Shown: positions 53,244 to 62,400 of the stretch, in pieces
Layout of the letters: each line of letters opens with the position of its first letter
How positions within the stretch are numbered: the stretch's first letter is position 1
Assembly (NCBI RefSeq): GCF_036885605.1
Contig: NZ_CP142523.1
Location: forward strand, 2,790,001 to 2,854,000
DNA: 64,000 nucleotides
From: Janthinobacterium sp. TB1-E2
GTDB taxonomy: Bacteria > Pseudomonadota > Gammaproteobacteria > Burkholderiales > Burkholderiaceae_D
Direction: 5' to 3'
Position numbers and translations under genes: made by a program
The notes under the pieces: model-generated
What the model was told of the DNA's origin: nothing
Database searches by the model: none
Seen by the model: the letters and a program-made list of their open reading frames with translations, nothing else

Positions 53244-54344
53244 TCAATCCTGCTCGTCGATGGGCGGCAGCAGCTCGTGCTCCTGGCCATCGGCCAGCAG
53301 CAGCACGGTGGCGCCTGGCGCCGTGTCTTCCTCGTCGCCATAGTCGTAACCGAACGGCGCCGCCACTTCCTTCGAGACGATGACGGGCTCCTCCTCGGTT
53401 TCAGCGGCGGGGGCTTGGGGCGCATCGGGATCGGCCGCCACTTCCGCTTCCGGCTGCGTCAGCAGCAGGGCCACTTCGGCCATGGCGCGAAACAGGGGCA
53501 GCGACAGCGAGGCGGCGCCCGCCTGCATCGGGTAATTGCCGTGCACGCGCTGTGCATGCAACTGGCGGTTCAGGCGGCAGCGCACCAGGCGCAGGCCCGC
53601 GCGCCGCACGGCGTCGGCGATCTCGGGCAGGGCCAGGCGCAAATGACGCAAGGCGGCTTCCTCGTCGGCGGCCAGTTCCAGCAGCACGCCGTCGCCGGAC
53701 GGCTCCATCTGGATCACGACCCGGCCGATGCCGATGATGATCAGTTCGACGCGCAGCGCCACCTTGCCGCGCCGTTTCGGCGCTGCGTCCTCGTCTTCGT
53801 CGCTGGCCAGCACGCGCAGCAGCAGGCGCTGGCCGCCCCAGCCATACACGGCAAAGCGCCACGCTTCGCTGTCGACCGTCAACGGCGGACGTGCGCCTTC
53901 GCGCAGCAGGGCCGGCTGCTGCTCGGCCATGAACAGGCTGCCCGGCACATGCTGGCCGCGCGCCTGTTCTTGCAGGGCCGCATATTGTTCGCCATACGTG
54001 CGCACCATCACGCGCCACGACGCGGCCAGCTGCGCAGCGTCGGGCGGCTGCCATATGAGCTGGCGCGTGAAGAACAGCTGGTTGACCTGCATGGCGCTGC
54101 TGTCGCGCGGCAGGGCGCCGCCCGTACCCTCGGCATTGGGTTTGATGAGGGACGCCAGGCTGTCCTGTCCCTTCTGCTGCAGCTGGGCGGGCAGGGTGCC
54201 GGCGTCGGGCGCGGGCGCCATGTAGGGGCCGATCGGCACCAGCGGCTGGACCACGCCCGGCACCATCGGCGTAGCGGGGCTGACGTCGAAGCGCTGGGTA
54301 ATCAGGGGCACCGGGTTGCCCGATGCAATGCGGTCTATCGCCAT
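53244..54344 (-). CDS. Uncharacterised protein with a FliK_C-like domain
   Basis: A 366-residue protein between flhA and the flagellins, transcribed with them. The N-terminal 200 residues contain proline-rich stretches and a folded part (WRFAVYGWGGQRLLLRVLAS). Residues about 200-275 resemble the FliK C-terminal Flg_hook domain: VALRVELIIIGIGRVVIQME, then GDGVLLELAADEEAALRHLR and AVRRAGLRLVRCRLN, with the same strand-helix rhythm (LGxVxVxL, R..L......L...G). The rest is acidic (AETEEEPVIVSK). It may be a second FliK-like or export-control protein; the similarity is read by eye only. The canonical fliK is at 37320-38489. Confidence 0.7.
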   Translation of the reverse strand: MAIDRIASGNPVPLITQRFDVSPATPMVPGVVQPLVPIGPYMAPAPDAGTLPAQLQQKGQDSLASLIKPNAEGTGGALPRDSSAMQVNQLFFTRQLIWQPPDAAQLAASWRVMVRTYGEQYAALQEQARGQHVPGSLFMAEQQPALLREGARPPLTVDSEAWRFAVYGWGGQRLLLRVLASDEDEDAAPKRRGKVALRVELIIIGIGRVVIQMEPSGDGVLLELAADEEAALRHLRLALPEIADAVRRAGLRLVRCRLNRQLHAQRVHGNYPMQAGAASLSLPLFRAMAEVALLLTQPEAEVAADPDAPQAPAAETEEEPVIVSKEVAAPFGYDYGDEEDTAPGATVLLLADGQEHELLPPIDEQD

Positions 54345-54401
54345 GCCATTGCTTCCTGCTGATACATATTCATCCGATCCGCCATCGCGTCCTGCCGGTA
54401 A

Positions 54402-55277
54402 TTATTGTAATAAAGAAAGAATCAGCTTGCTCATGCTCTGGCTTTGCTTGAGCATGGCCGTACTCGCTTGCATCAGCATTTGCGCCGACGTCATGTTGGC
54501 GCTTTCAGCCGCGTAGTCGACGTCCATGATGCGGCCGATGGCGGCCTTGGTGTTGGTGACCATGTTGGACAGGTTATTGTAGATGTGTCCAAGCCGGTTC
54601 GCGGTGGCGCCCAGCGCCGAGCGCACGCTGCCGACCTTGTCGACGGCCGCCGCCAGCATGTCGATCATGCCATTGGCGCTGCTGTTGCTGGCAAATTCGC
54701 TGCCGGCGGTGGCGCCTGGCGCGAAATTGACGGAGATCGCCTGTAGTGCCGCGTTGAGCGCGCCCATGTCGCCCGCCACGCTGAACTGCATGGTTTCGCT
54801 GCCGGTGGCGCCGATCTGGAACGTCATGGCTTGCGACAAGGTACCCACGCCGGCGCTGCCGTTGCCCAGCAATAAAGTGCCGCCGTAGCGGGTGTTCGTT
54901 ATGACGTTGTACAGCTCGGCGCCCAGCGCATCGTATTCGCCCTGCATGGCCTCGCGGTCCTTCTGGTTCGACGAGGCGTCAGCTGCCTGGGTGGCCAGGT
55001 CCTTCATGCGCACGAGCATGCTGGTCACTTCGCCAAACGCGCCTTCGGCCGTCTGCAGCAGGGAAGTACTGTTTTGCGTGTTGCGCATGGCCACCGCCAT
55101 GCCGCTGGTCTGGGCGCTCAGCCGGGTAGCGATCTGCAAGCCGGCCGCGTCGTCCATGGCCGAGTTGATGCGAAAGCCCGTGGAGAGGCGCGTCATCGAC
55201 GTCGACAGCATTTGCTGTGCCCAGCCCATGGCCCGCTGGGCTGACAGTGCGGCAGTATTGGTATGAATGCTCAGCAC
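54402..55277 (-). CDS. Flagellin (divergent paralogue)
   Basis: A 291-residue flagellin starting at GTG after GGAG. N-terminal MTRLSTGFRINSAMDDAAGL and AQTSGMAVAMRNTQNSTSLL; C-terminal LGATANRLGHIYNNLSNMVT, then LMQASTAMLKQSQSMSKLIL. It is shorter than enteric flagellins because the outer D2/D3 domains are missing. It differs from its two neighbours throughout, including the ends, so it may be a minor or specialised subunit. No terminator follows, and the next gene (53244) begins 57 bases on, so the two may be co-transcribed. Confidence 0.95.
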   Translation of the reverse strand: MLSIHTNTAALSAQRAMGWAQQMLSTSMTRLSTGFRINSAMDDAAGLQIATRLSAQTSGMAVAMRNTQNSTSLLQTAEGAFGEVTSMLVRMKDLATQAADASSNQKDREAMQGEYDALGAELYNVITNTRYGGTLLLGNGSAGVGTLSQAMTFQIGATGSETMQFSVAGDMGALNAALQAISVNFAPGATAGSEFASNSSANGMIDMLAAAVDKVGSVRSALGATANRLGHIYNNLSNMVTNTKAAIGRIMDVDYAAESANMTSAQMLMQASTAMLKQSQSMSKLILSLLQ

Positions 55278-55316
55278 GCGGCGGCTCCAGTGGACGATTG
55301 TTCGGTGTTCTACCTT

Positions 55317-55347
55317 GTATAGGCGACTATGCCGGCAACATCGTTAA
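55317..55347 (-). promoter_or_regulatory. Candidate sigma28-like promoter of flagellin 54402-55277
   Basis: The minus strand has GCCTATAC (55317-55324), six of eight matches to GCCGATAA. The nearest TTAA (55344-55347) is 19 bases away rather than 15, so the -35 is weak or displaced. It lies 40 bases upstream of the GTG. Confidence 0.4.
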
Positions 55348-55398
55348 ACGTGATGGCAATTTAGTTCAATATGCCGGAAAGACCAAGAACCGCAGACG

Positions 55399-55426
55399 AA
55401 AAAAAAGCCAGACCGGAGTCTGGCTT
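55399..55426 (-). terminator. Terminator of flagellin 55459-56334
   Basis: AAGCCAGAC-CGGA-GTCTGGCTT (55405-55426) forms a 9-pair stem followed on the minus strand by eight Ts (55399-55406, partly in the stem). A second GC hairpin (TGGCCGCAAGCGGCCA, 55435-55450) lies just before it. Confidence 0.85.
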
Positions 55427-55458
55427 CGATGAACTGGCCGCAAGCGGCCAAGTCGATA

Positions 55459-56334
55459 TTATTGCAGCAGGGACATGACCATCGAGGACATGCTGTTGCT
55501 TTGTTTCAGCATCGCGGTACCAGCTTGCAGCAGCATTTGCGACGACGTCATGTTCGAGCTTTCGGTAGCGAAGTCGGTGTCCATGATGCGGCCGGTAGCG
55601 GCTTTGGTGTTGGTGGCGATGTTCGACAAGTTGGTGTTGACGTGGTCCAGACGGTTAGCCGTCGCGCCCAGTGCCGAACGCACGGTGCTGACGCTGTCGA
55701 TGGCGGTAGCCAGCAGGCCGATGGTGGCGTTGGCGGTGGCGGTCAGTTCCGTTGCGCCCGTCGATGCTGCCGACGAGAAGTTTTTGCTCAGGCCGGTCAG
55801 GGCTGCGTTCAGCGCGGTCAGGTTGCCGGAAACGTCAAAGCTCATTTTTTCCGTCGAGCTTGCACCGATCTGGAACGTCATCGACGTCGACAGCGTGCCG
55901 GAGGCGGCAGCTGCGCCGTCGCCCAGCAGCTTGGTGCCGCCGAACGTGGTGTTGGTCATCACGTTGTACAGCTCTTGACCCAGTGCATTGTATTCAGCTT
56001 GCATGGCGGTCTTGTCGGCGCCGGTCGACGAAGCATCGGAAGCCTGGGTTGCCAAGTCTTTCATGCGCACCAGCATGTTGGTGACTTCAGCGAAAGCGCC
56101 TTCAGCCGTTTGCAGCAGCGAGGTGCTGTTTTGCGTGTTGTTCATCGCAACGGTCATGCCGCTGGTTTGTGCTTTCAGGCGGGTGGCGATTTGCAGACCG
56201 GCAGCGTCATCCATTGCCGAGTTGATACGGAAGCCGGTGCTCAGGCGCGTCATCGAAGTCGACAGTTTGGATTGGGTATTCGAGATCGAATTTTGTGCCG
56301 ACAGGGAAGCAGCGTTGGTGTGAAGGCTCAGCAT
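55459..56334 (-). CDS. Flagellin (tandem copy A)
   Basis: A 291-residue flagellin whose first about 100 and last about 85 residues are identical to the next copy at 56577-57452; by my count 12 residues differ, all in the middle (about 104-207). N-terminal MTRLSTGFRINSAMDDAAGL and C-terminal SSQMLLQAGTAMLKQSNSMS are the export and polymerisation helices. The middle is Ala/Thr/Ser-rich, offering sites for O-glycosylation. AGGAATGACACC precedes the ATG. Own sigma28-like promoter and terminator. Confidence 0.97.
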   Translation of the reverse strand: MLSLHTNAASLSAQNSISNTQSKLSTSMTRLSTGFRINSAMDDAAGLQIATRLKAQTSGMTVAMNNTQNSTSLLQTAEGAFAEVTNMLVRMKDLATQASDASSTGADKTAMQAEYNALGQELYNVMTNTTFGGTKLLGDGAAAASGTLSTSMTFQIGASSTEKMSFDVSGNLTALNAALTGLSKNFSSAASTGATELTATANATIGLLATAIDSVSTVRSALGATANRLDHVNTNLSNIATNTKAATGRIMDTDFATESSNMTSSQMLLQAGTAMLKQSNSMSSMVMSLLQ

Positions 56335-56364
56335 GGTGTCATTCCTAATTGGGTGGTTACGGTG

Positions 56365-56388
56365 AGGAGCGACGGTTTATCTGCTCCT
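56365..56388 (-). promoter_or_regulatory. 5'-leader hairpin of flagellin copy A
   Basis: AGGAGC-N12-GCTCCT can pair in the leader, about 40 bases before the start codon. The same hairpin occurs before copy B. It does not cover the ribosome site, so a role in mRNA stability is more likely than direct translational control. Confidence 0.4.
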
Positions 56389-56393
56389 ATCAG

Positions 56394-56420
56394 TACAAGA
56401 CGACCGTGCCGCCACCTTAA
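56394..56420 (-). promoter_or_regulatory. Sigma28-like promoter of flagellin copy A
   Basis: Minus strand TTAA (56417-56420), 15 bases, then GTCTTGTA (56394-56401). Spacing equals that of the flgK and copy B sites. The -10 is a poorer match to GCCGATAA than that of flgK. Confidence 0.5.
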
Positions 56421-56517
56421 TTAAATGCTTTAAGGAAATTTTTTAAAATAAATGGTATTTGTTGCTTCGCCGGCCTGTTTTGCTGGTGTTGCGACATGCT
56501 TGTGCCAGCCGCAGGCG

Positions 56518-56545
56518 AAAAAAAAGCCAGACCGGAGTCTGGCTT
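56518..56545 (-). terminator. Terminator of flagellin 56577-57452
   Basis: Same stem as at 55405-55426 (AAGCCAGAC-CGGA-GTCTGGCTT, 56524-56545) with eight T residues on the minus strand. The duplication of gene plus terminator shows that the tandem repeat unit extends beyond the coding region. Confidence 0.85.
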
Positions 56546-56576
56546 CGATGAGCTGGCCGCAAGCGGCAGGCCGATA

Positions 56577-57452
56577 TTATTGCAGCAGGGACATGACCAT
56601 CGAGGACATGCTGTTGCTTTGTTTCAGCATCGCGGTGCCAGCTTGCAGCAGCATTTGCGACGACGTCATGTTCGAGCTTTCGGTAGCGAAGTCGGTGTCC
56701 ATGATGCGGCCGGTAGCGGCTTTGGTGTTGGTGGCGATGTTCGACAAGTTGGTGTTGACGTGGTCCAGACGGTTAGCCGTCGCGCCCAGTGCCGAACGCA
56801 CGGTGCTGACGCTGTCGATGGCGGTAGCCAGCAGGCCGATGGTGGCGTTGGCGGAAGCGGTCAGTTCCGTCGCGCCGGTCGATGCGCCGCTCGAGAAGTT
56901 CGCGCTCAGGCCGCTCAGGGCAGTGTTCAAGGTCGACAGGTTGCCCGATACGTCGAAAGTCATTTTTTCGGTCGAGCTTGCACCGATCTGGAACGTCATC
57001 GACGTCGACAGCGTGCCGTCGGCAGCAGCGCTACCTTTGCCCAGCAGCTTGGTGCCGCCGAACGTGGTGTTGGTCATCACGTTGTACAGCTCTTGACCCA
57101 ATGCATTGTATTCAGCTTGCATGGCGGTCTTGTCGGCTGCGGTCGACGAGGCATCGGAAGCCTGGGTTGCCAGGTCTTTCATGCGCACCAGCATGTTGGT
57201 GACTTCAGCGAACGCGCCTTCGGCCGTTTGCAGCAGCGAGGTGCTGTTTTGCGTGTTGTTCATCGCAACGGTCATGCCGCTGGTTTGTGCTTTCAGGCGG
57301 GTGGCGATTTGCAGGCCGGCAGCGTCATCCATTGCCGAGTTGATGCGGAAGCCGGTGCTCAGGCGCGTCATCGAAGTCGACAGTTTGGATTGGGTATTCG
57401 AGATCGAATTTTGTGCCGACAGGGAAGCAGCGTTGGTGTGAAGACTCAGCAT
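56577..57452 (-). CDS. Flagellin (tandem copy B)
   Basis: A 291-residue flagellin nearly identical to copy A. N-terminal MLSLHTNAASLSAQNSISNT and QSKLSTSMTRLSTGF; C-terminal LGATANRLDHVNTNLSNIAT. The 12 differing residues, such as GKGSAAAD in place of GDGAAAAS, fall in the surface-exposed middle. Two similar flagellins can be mixed in one filament. First of the flagellin set after the glycosylation genes; it has its own promoter and terminator. Confidence 0.97.
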   Translation of the reverse strand: MLSLHTNAASLSAQNSISNTQSKLSTSMTRLSTGFRINSAMDDAAGLQIATRLKAQTSGMTVAMNNTQNSTSLLQTAEGAFAEVTNMLVRMKDLATQASDASSTAADKTAMQAEYNALGQELYNVMTNTTFGGTKLLGKGSAAADGTLSTSMTFQIGASSTEKMTFDVSGNLSTLNTALSGLSANFSSGASTGATELTASANATIGLLATAIDSVSTVRSALGATANRLDHVNTNLSNIATNTKAATGRIMDTDFATESSNMTSSQMLLQAGTAMLKQSNSMSSMVMSLLQ

Positions 57453-57482
57453 GGTGTCATTCCTAATTGGGTGGTTATGGTG

Positions 57483-57506
57483 AGGAGCGACGGTTTATCT
57501 GCTCCT
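57483..57506 (-). promoter_or_regulatory. 5'-leader hairpin of flagellin copy B
   Basis: AGGAGC-N12-GCTCCT, identical stem to that of copy A, between the promoter and the ribosome site. Confidence 0.4.
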
Positions 57507-57511
57507 ACCAG

Positions 57512-57538
57512 TACAAGACGACCATTCCTTCCGCTTTA
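57512..57538 (-). promoter_or_regulatory. Sigma28-like promoter of flagellin copy B
   Basis: Minus strand TAAA (57535-57538), 15 bases, then GTCTTGTA (57512-57519). It lies 60 bases upstream of the ATG. Confidence 0.55.
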
Positions 57539-57594
57539 TTAAATGCCGCGTGGAAATATATTTTTTCTTTCCTTAGTGGCAAGTTGCATCAGGT

Positions 57595-58323
57595 TCAATC
57601 GGCCACGCCGCCGTGTTCCGCTTCCCATTGCTGGCGGCTGCTTTTCAGGATGTTAATGACCAGCAATGCCTTCGCTTCGTCTGCGCACAGGTCCTCCAGG
57701 AACATGGCGTTGTTGTTGCGTACCCATTCCAGCGGCATTTCCCACCAGGCCAGCTCCAGCAGCGCGGCACGGACTTTTTCCGTGAAGCGGTAGCGGATCA
57801 GGCGCGCTGGCGAACCCGCATAAATTCCATAGGGTTCCGAACGGAAATTCGGTGGCAGCAGCGAGCGGGCGCCGATGACGCAGCCGTTTTCGATCACGCT
57901 GCCGCCCAGCACCATCACTTCGTCGCCGATCCACACATCGTTCTTGATCACCGTGTCGGCATACTGTGGCGGCGGCGTATTTTTCAATCCGCCGCCAAGG
58001 ATCGACAGCATGAAGGTCGAGACCGTGCGCATTTCATGCTGGCCATTGAGGATGAAACTCAGGCGCGAGCCACCGGCTACATAGCGTCCGACGCACAGGC
58101 TTTGCTGTCCGCTGTCATATTTCACCAGCGAACCGACGCCGAAACAGGAGCCGCGCCCAATATAAAAGTGGCCGTTCTCCGGTTCCTGGTCCAGCCAGTT
58201 GCGGAAAAATTGATGGGGCAGGGTGCTGATGGCGCCATCCGCGTAGCCCAGCACCGTGAATTGGCCCGACCAGGCATGGTTCTCCGCTACGCCGGAAAAA
58301 TTGGTTTCGGTGGAAATTTGCAT
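57595..58323 (-). CDS. CatB/XAT-type hexapeptide acyltransferase
   Basis: A 242-residue acyltransferase with a left-handed beta-helix. The middle has IGRGSCFGVGSLVKYDSGQQ and VGRYVAGGSRLSFILNGQH; the catalytic histidine of the family is probably in LNGQHEMRTVSTF. The helix continues with VWIGDEVMVLGGSVIENGCV and IGARSLLPPNFRSEPYGIYA then GSPARLIRYRF. It overlaps the aminotransferase stop by one base. With that neighbour it probably acetylates an amino sugar used on flagellin or another surface glycan. Confidence 0.85.
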   Translation of the reverse strand: MQISTETNFSGVAENHAWSGQFTVLGYADGAISTLPHQFFRNWLDQEPENGHFYIGRGSCFGVGSLVKYDSGQQSLCVGRYVAGGSRLSFILNGQHEMRTVSTFMLSILGGGLKNTPPPQYADTVIKNDVWIGDEVMVLGGSVIENGCVIGARSLLPPNFRSEPYGIYAGSPARLIRYRFTEKVRAALLELAWWEMPLEWVRNNNAMFLEDLCADEAKALLVINILKSSRQQWEAEHGGVAD

Positions 58324-59477
58324 CAGGCGATGTTCCGTATCACTTCTTGTTGCAGTGCGGGCGCGGCGATCATGGCGATAATGGCGTCCACGGTCGCCAT
58401 CTCCAGATCCGGATAGATGGGCAGGCAGATCACTTGCGATGAGGCGAGCCGCGCCACGGGCAGGTTCGCGTGCGCGGCGGACGGCATGCCGCGGTACATG
58501 GGGAAGTCGCTGATGAGCGGGTAAAAATAGCGGCGCGCATAGATTTCCTGGTCGCGCAGGCGCTGGAACAGGGCGTCGCGCGACAGCGGATAATCGGGGC
58601 CGACCAGGATGGGGAAATACGCGTTGTTGGCGGCCTCGGCATCGCCTTGCTGCACGCAGGTGATGCCATCGATGCCAGCCAGTTGCTGGCGGTAATGCGC
58701 ATCGATCGCCTTGCGTTTCTGGCGCGCGCCGTCGATGCCCTTGAGCTGCAGCAAGCCGAAGGCGGCATTGATTTCGCTCATCTTGCCATTGATGCCGGCG
58801 GCAACGACCGTGACCTCATCGACGAAGCCGAAGTTTTTCAGGTGGTCGATCCGTTGCTTGGTCTTGGCGTCGGGGCAGACGATGGCGCCGCCTTCGAAGG
58901 TGTTGAAGATCTTGGTGGCATGAAAGCTGATTACGGAAAGGTCGCCGTGATTGAGCACGCTGCCGCCCCGGTGGCGCACGCCAAACGCATGCGCGGCATC
59001 GTAGATCACCTTCAGGTTGTAGTTGTCGGCAATTTTCTCGATGGCTTCGATATCGCATGGCCGGCCGTAGCAATGCACGGGCATGATGGCGGTGGTCTGC
59101 GGCGTGATGGCCGCCTCGATTTTGCTCGGGTCGAGGTTCAGGCTGTGCGGCTCGATGTCGGCAAAGACGGGCTTGATGTTATTCCACAGCAGCGAATGAG
59201 CGGTGGCGACAAACGAATACGGCGTCGTGATGACTTCGCCGTTGATGCGCAGCGCCTGCAAGGCCGTCATCAATGCCAAGGTGCCATTGGCGAACAGGCA
59301 GATGTGCTTGACGCCCAGGTAGTCGCACAGCGCCTGTTCCAGTTGCTGGTGGAACGGGCCGCCATTGGTCAGGATCTTGTTGTTCCAGATCGTTTCCAGA
59401 TACGGCAGGAAATCCTCCAGCGGCGGCAGCAGGGGCTGGGTGACATACACGGGTTTGTTTTTTTGAGCGCTCATCAT
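58323..59477 (-). CDS. DegT/DnrJ/EryC1-type sugar aminotransferase
   Basis: A 384-residue PLP enzyme that aminates keto-sugar nucleotides. Landmarks: NNKILTNGGPFHQQLEQALC, ICLFANGTLALMTALQALRI, VIYDAAHAFGVRHRGGSVLN (PLP ring aspartate) and SVISFHATKIFNTFEGGAIV, where the lysine in ATK forms the Schiff base. The C-terminus has YFPILVGPDYPLSRD and RRYFYPLISDFPMYRG. The ATG overlaps the stop of the TPR protein. It works with the following acyltransferase to make an N-acylated amino sugar, for example a Qui4N/Fuc3N-type donor; the exact sugar is unknown. Confidence 0.93.
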   Translation of the reverse strand: MMSAQKNKPVYVTQPLLPPLEDFLPYLETIWNNKILTNGGPFHQQLEQALCDYLGVKHICLFANGTLALMTALQALRINGEVITTPYSFVATAHSLLWNNIKPVFADIEPHSLNLDPSKIEAAITPQTTAIMPVHCYGRPCDIEAIEKIADNYNLKVIYDAAHAFGVRHRGGSVLNHGDLSVISFHATKIFNTFEGGAIVCPDAKTKQRIDHLKNFGFVDEVTVVAAGINGKMSEINAAFGLLQLKGIDGARQKRKAIDAHYRQQLAGIDGITCVQQGDAEAANNAYFPILVGPDYPLSRDALFQRLRDQEIYARRYFYPLISDFPMYRGMPSAAHANLPVARLASSQVICLPIYPDLEMATVDAIIAMIAAPALQQEVIRNIA

Positions 59478-62400
59478 AATCCGATCGGCGGGTTGGGTAC
59501 GGCCACGGGTGCTTCGAACGAGATGGGCGGCAAGCCCTCGCACCAGCGTTGCCAGATGATGCGCAAGCCATTTTCCAGGCCTTCCGTAATCAGCTTGGGT
59601 TTGCCCAGGACCGAGCGTTCCAGGCGGTGCCGCATGCTGAAGCGGTAGGCGCCCAGCAGCATGGGGTTGGCCGCCATGGCCACGCTCTTGCGCACGAGAT
59701 CATCTTCGTCGGTGGCAATAAAGTCATCGAGTTCGACCTGGCGCATGATCATGTTGCCGGCGCGGCTAGGCATGGTCGGGCCTGCTGTCGTGAGGGTGGG
59801 CACGCCCATCCACAGCGCATGCAGCGTTGTCGTGCTGCCGCAATACGGGAAGGCGTCGAGGCAGATATCGATTCGGTGATGGATGGCCATGAATTGGGCC
59901 ATGCCCGTGCGTCCTTCGAAGGTCAGGCGTTCCGGCGCAATGCCTTCCTCCGCGAACCAGGCCGCCAGTTGCGGCGGCGCTTCCGATTTCGGCATGGCCG
60001 CCACGATCATCTTGGAATCGGGGACGGCGCGCAGCACCCTGGCCCAGCGCGCGATGACCTGGCGATTGATTTTATTGGTACGGTTGAAACTGCCAAACGT
60101 GATGTGGCCATTGGTCAATACGGGCGCGGGCTGGACGCTGGGCGCCAGCTTGGACGGCAGGAAGGGCACACAGGCGGGCAGCAGCAGCAGTTTCTCGGAG
60201 AATTGGTCGCCCAATTCGTCCGGTGGCGTGAAGTGCTGATCGCCCAGATAGTAATCGATCGATTGCAGTCCCGTCGTGAGCGGGTAGCCGATCCAGCTGG
60301 CCTGGACAGGGGCGGGCTTGGCGGCAAACATCAGCAGCCGGTTCTTGCCCGTATGGCCGGACAAATCGATGAGGATGTCGATGCCATCGTCGCGGATCAG
60401 CTGGCCCAGGTCCGGATCGGACAGGTGCTCGACCTGGCGCCAGTGGGGAATGACTTCCCGCAGGCGCTCCGTGATGTCGTCATTGCACGGATTGTTGTGG
60501 TAGGCATACAGCGACAACTTGGCGTCATTGGCGATATTTTCCAGTATCGGAATGAGGAAGTGCGGCACCGGATGGTTGTGCAGGTCGCCCGACACGAAGC
60601 CAACTTTCAGGGTGCGCAGCGGGTCGCGGCTGTTGCTGTGCCCGGCGCTTCCTTTGGCAATGTGCGTTTCAAAGGTGTCGCTGAAGCGCTGATGCTCGGC
60701 AAAGAGCGCCTGCGGATCGATCTCGGTGCTATGCGACAACAGGAACAGGTAGTTGCTGAACAGGGTTTCCCACAGCGGGCAGACGGCCAGGCCCTTGCGG
60801 CAGGCTTCGATCGCTTCTTCTATCCTGCCGATATTGCTGAACGTTGCGCTGATGTTGACGTAGGCGTCGCGATAGTCGGGATTGATTTCCAGTGTCTTGT
60901 GGTAGCACTCGAGCGCGAGCAGCTGCTCGTTCATGAGCACGTAGCAATTGCCGAGTGCGAAGTGGGCGCGCTCGAATGCTGGATCGATAGCGAGTGCTGC
61001 CAGATAAGTCTGTTTTGCGTGTTCCAGTTGCTTCTGCGCCTGCTGCGTCGAGCCCAGGTTGCACAGCGCCGAGATGTTTTTCGGTTCCAGTTCGAGCGCG
61101 CACTCATAGGCGGCGGTGGCCGCCTCGTATTGCTCCAGCTCTTGCAGGGCGACGCCCAGGTGGTTATGCGTTTCGCTGTCGCTGGCATCGCGTTCCAGGG
61201 TGCGGCGGTAGGCCTCCACCGCGAGCGGATAGCGCTTGATGGTGCTGTAGTAATCGGCCAGCTGCCTGTGGTTCGCGGCATTGTCCGGGGCCAGATCGAT
61301 GGCTTGCTGGAAATACTTGAGGGCATTGTCCCGGTCCTCGGCCGCTCCGTAGGCGATGGCGAGCTGGCCGCAGGCTTGCGCATCGTCCGGCTGCAGGCGC
61401 AGCACTCTTGCGCAGTACTCGATGGCCGCCGTGTAATTCTTCTGTTTGCATTGAAGCAATCCCAGATTGCTCAGCGCCTGGGTGAAATCGCTATCGAGCG
61501 CGATCGCCTGCTCGTACGCGGCGATCGCTTCCTCCGGCTGCTCCAGCGACTGGAGGGCGCGTCCCAGGTTGTTGTGCAGTTTGGCGTCGTCGGGATGCAG
61601 TGCGATGGCGCGGCGGTAGCTGGTCACGGCGCCCGCGTAGTCTTGGGCTCCATGCAGCGCCGCGGCCAGATTGGCATGCGCCGCCGTGGTCTGGGGCGCC
61701 AATTGCAGTACGGCCCGGTAGCTGACGATGGCCGCTTGCCATTGCTGCAGGTCTTGCTGGGCGTTGCCCAGATTCAGATAGATGTCGGCGTCGCCCGGTA
61801 GCAGGGCCAGCGCGCTTTGATAGCAGGCGATGGCTTCGGCGCTGCGCTGCATCGCTTGCAGTGTATTGCCGAGATTGAAGTGGCCCTTGGCGTAATCGGG
61901 ACGCAGTGCCAGCGCTTGCCGGTATGCCTGTTCAGCCTGCTCCAGCTTGCCTTGCGCCTGCAGGGCCGCCGCCAGGTTGCCATGCGCTTCGACAAAGTCC
62001 GGATTCAGTTCCAGCGCCCTGGTATAGCTGTCGATCGCCTGGTCGTACATGCCTCGTTCCTGCCATGCGGTACCCAGGTTGCCATGCGCTTCGGCATCGT
62101 TGGGCGCCAATTGCGCGGTTTTTTGCAAGGCCTCGAACGCATCCTTGCCCTGTAATTGCAGGGCGGTGCCCAGCACGCTCCAGGCAAAATCGGAATCGGG
62201 ATAGCGCTGCGTCAGGGTGTGACTGGCCGCCTCCAGTTCGGCATGGTGGCCGGCTTGATACAGCGCAATGACGTGCTGCGTTTCCTGCGCTGTCGGCGTG
62301 CCGGCGATCGCCGTTTCGATGCGGCTGCGCAAGCCTTGCGACTGCTCGTTGTCGAGACCGCGCGCGATGGCCGACGTGACGATCTCCAGCGCCTGTTCGC

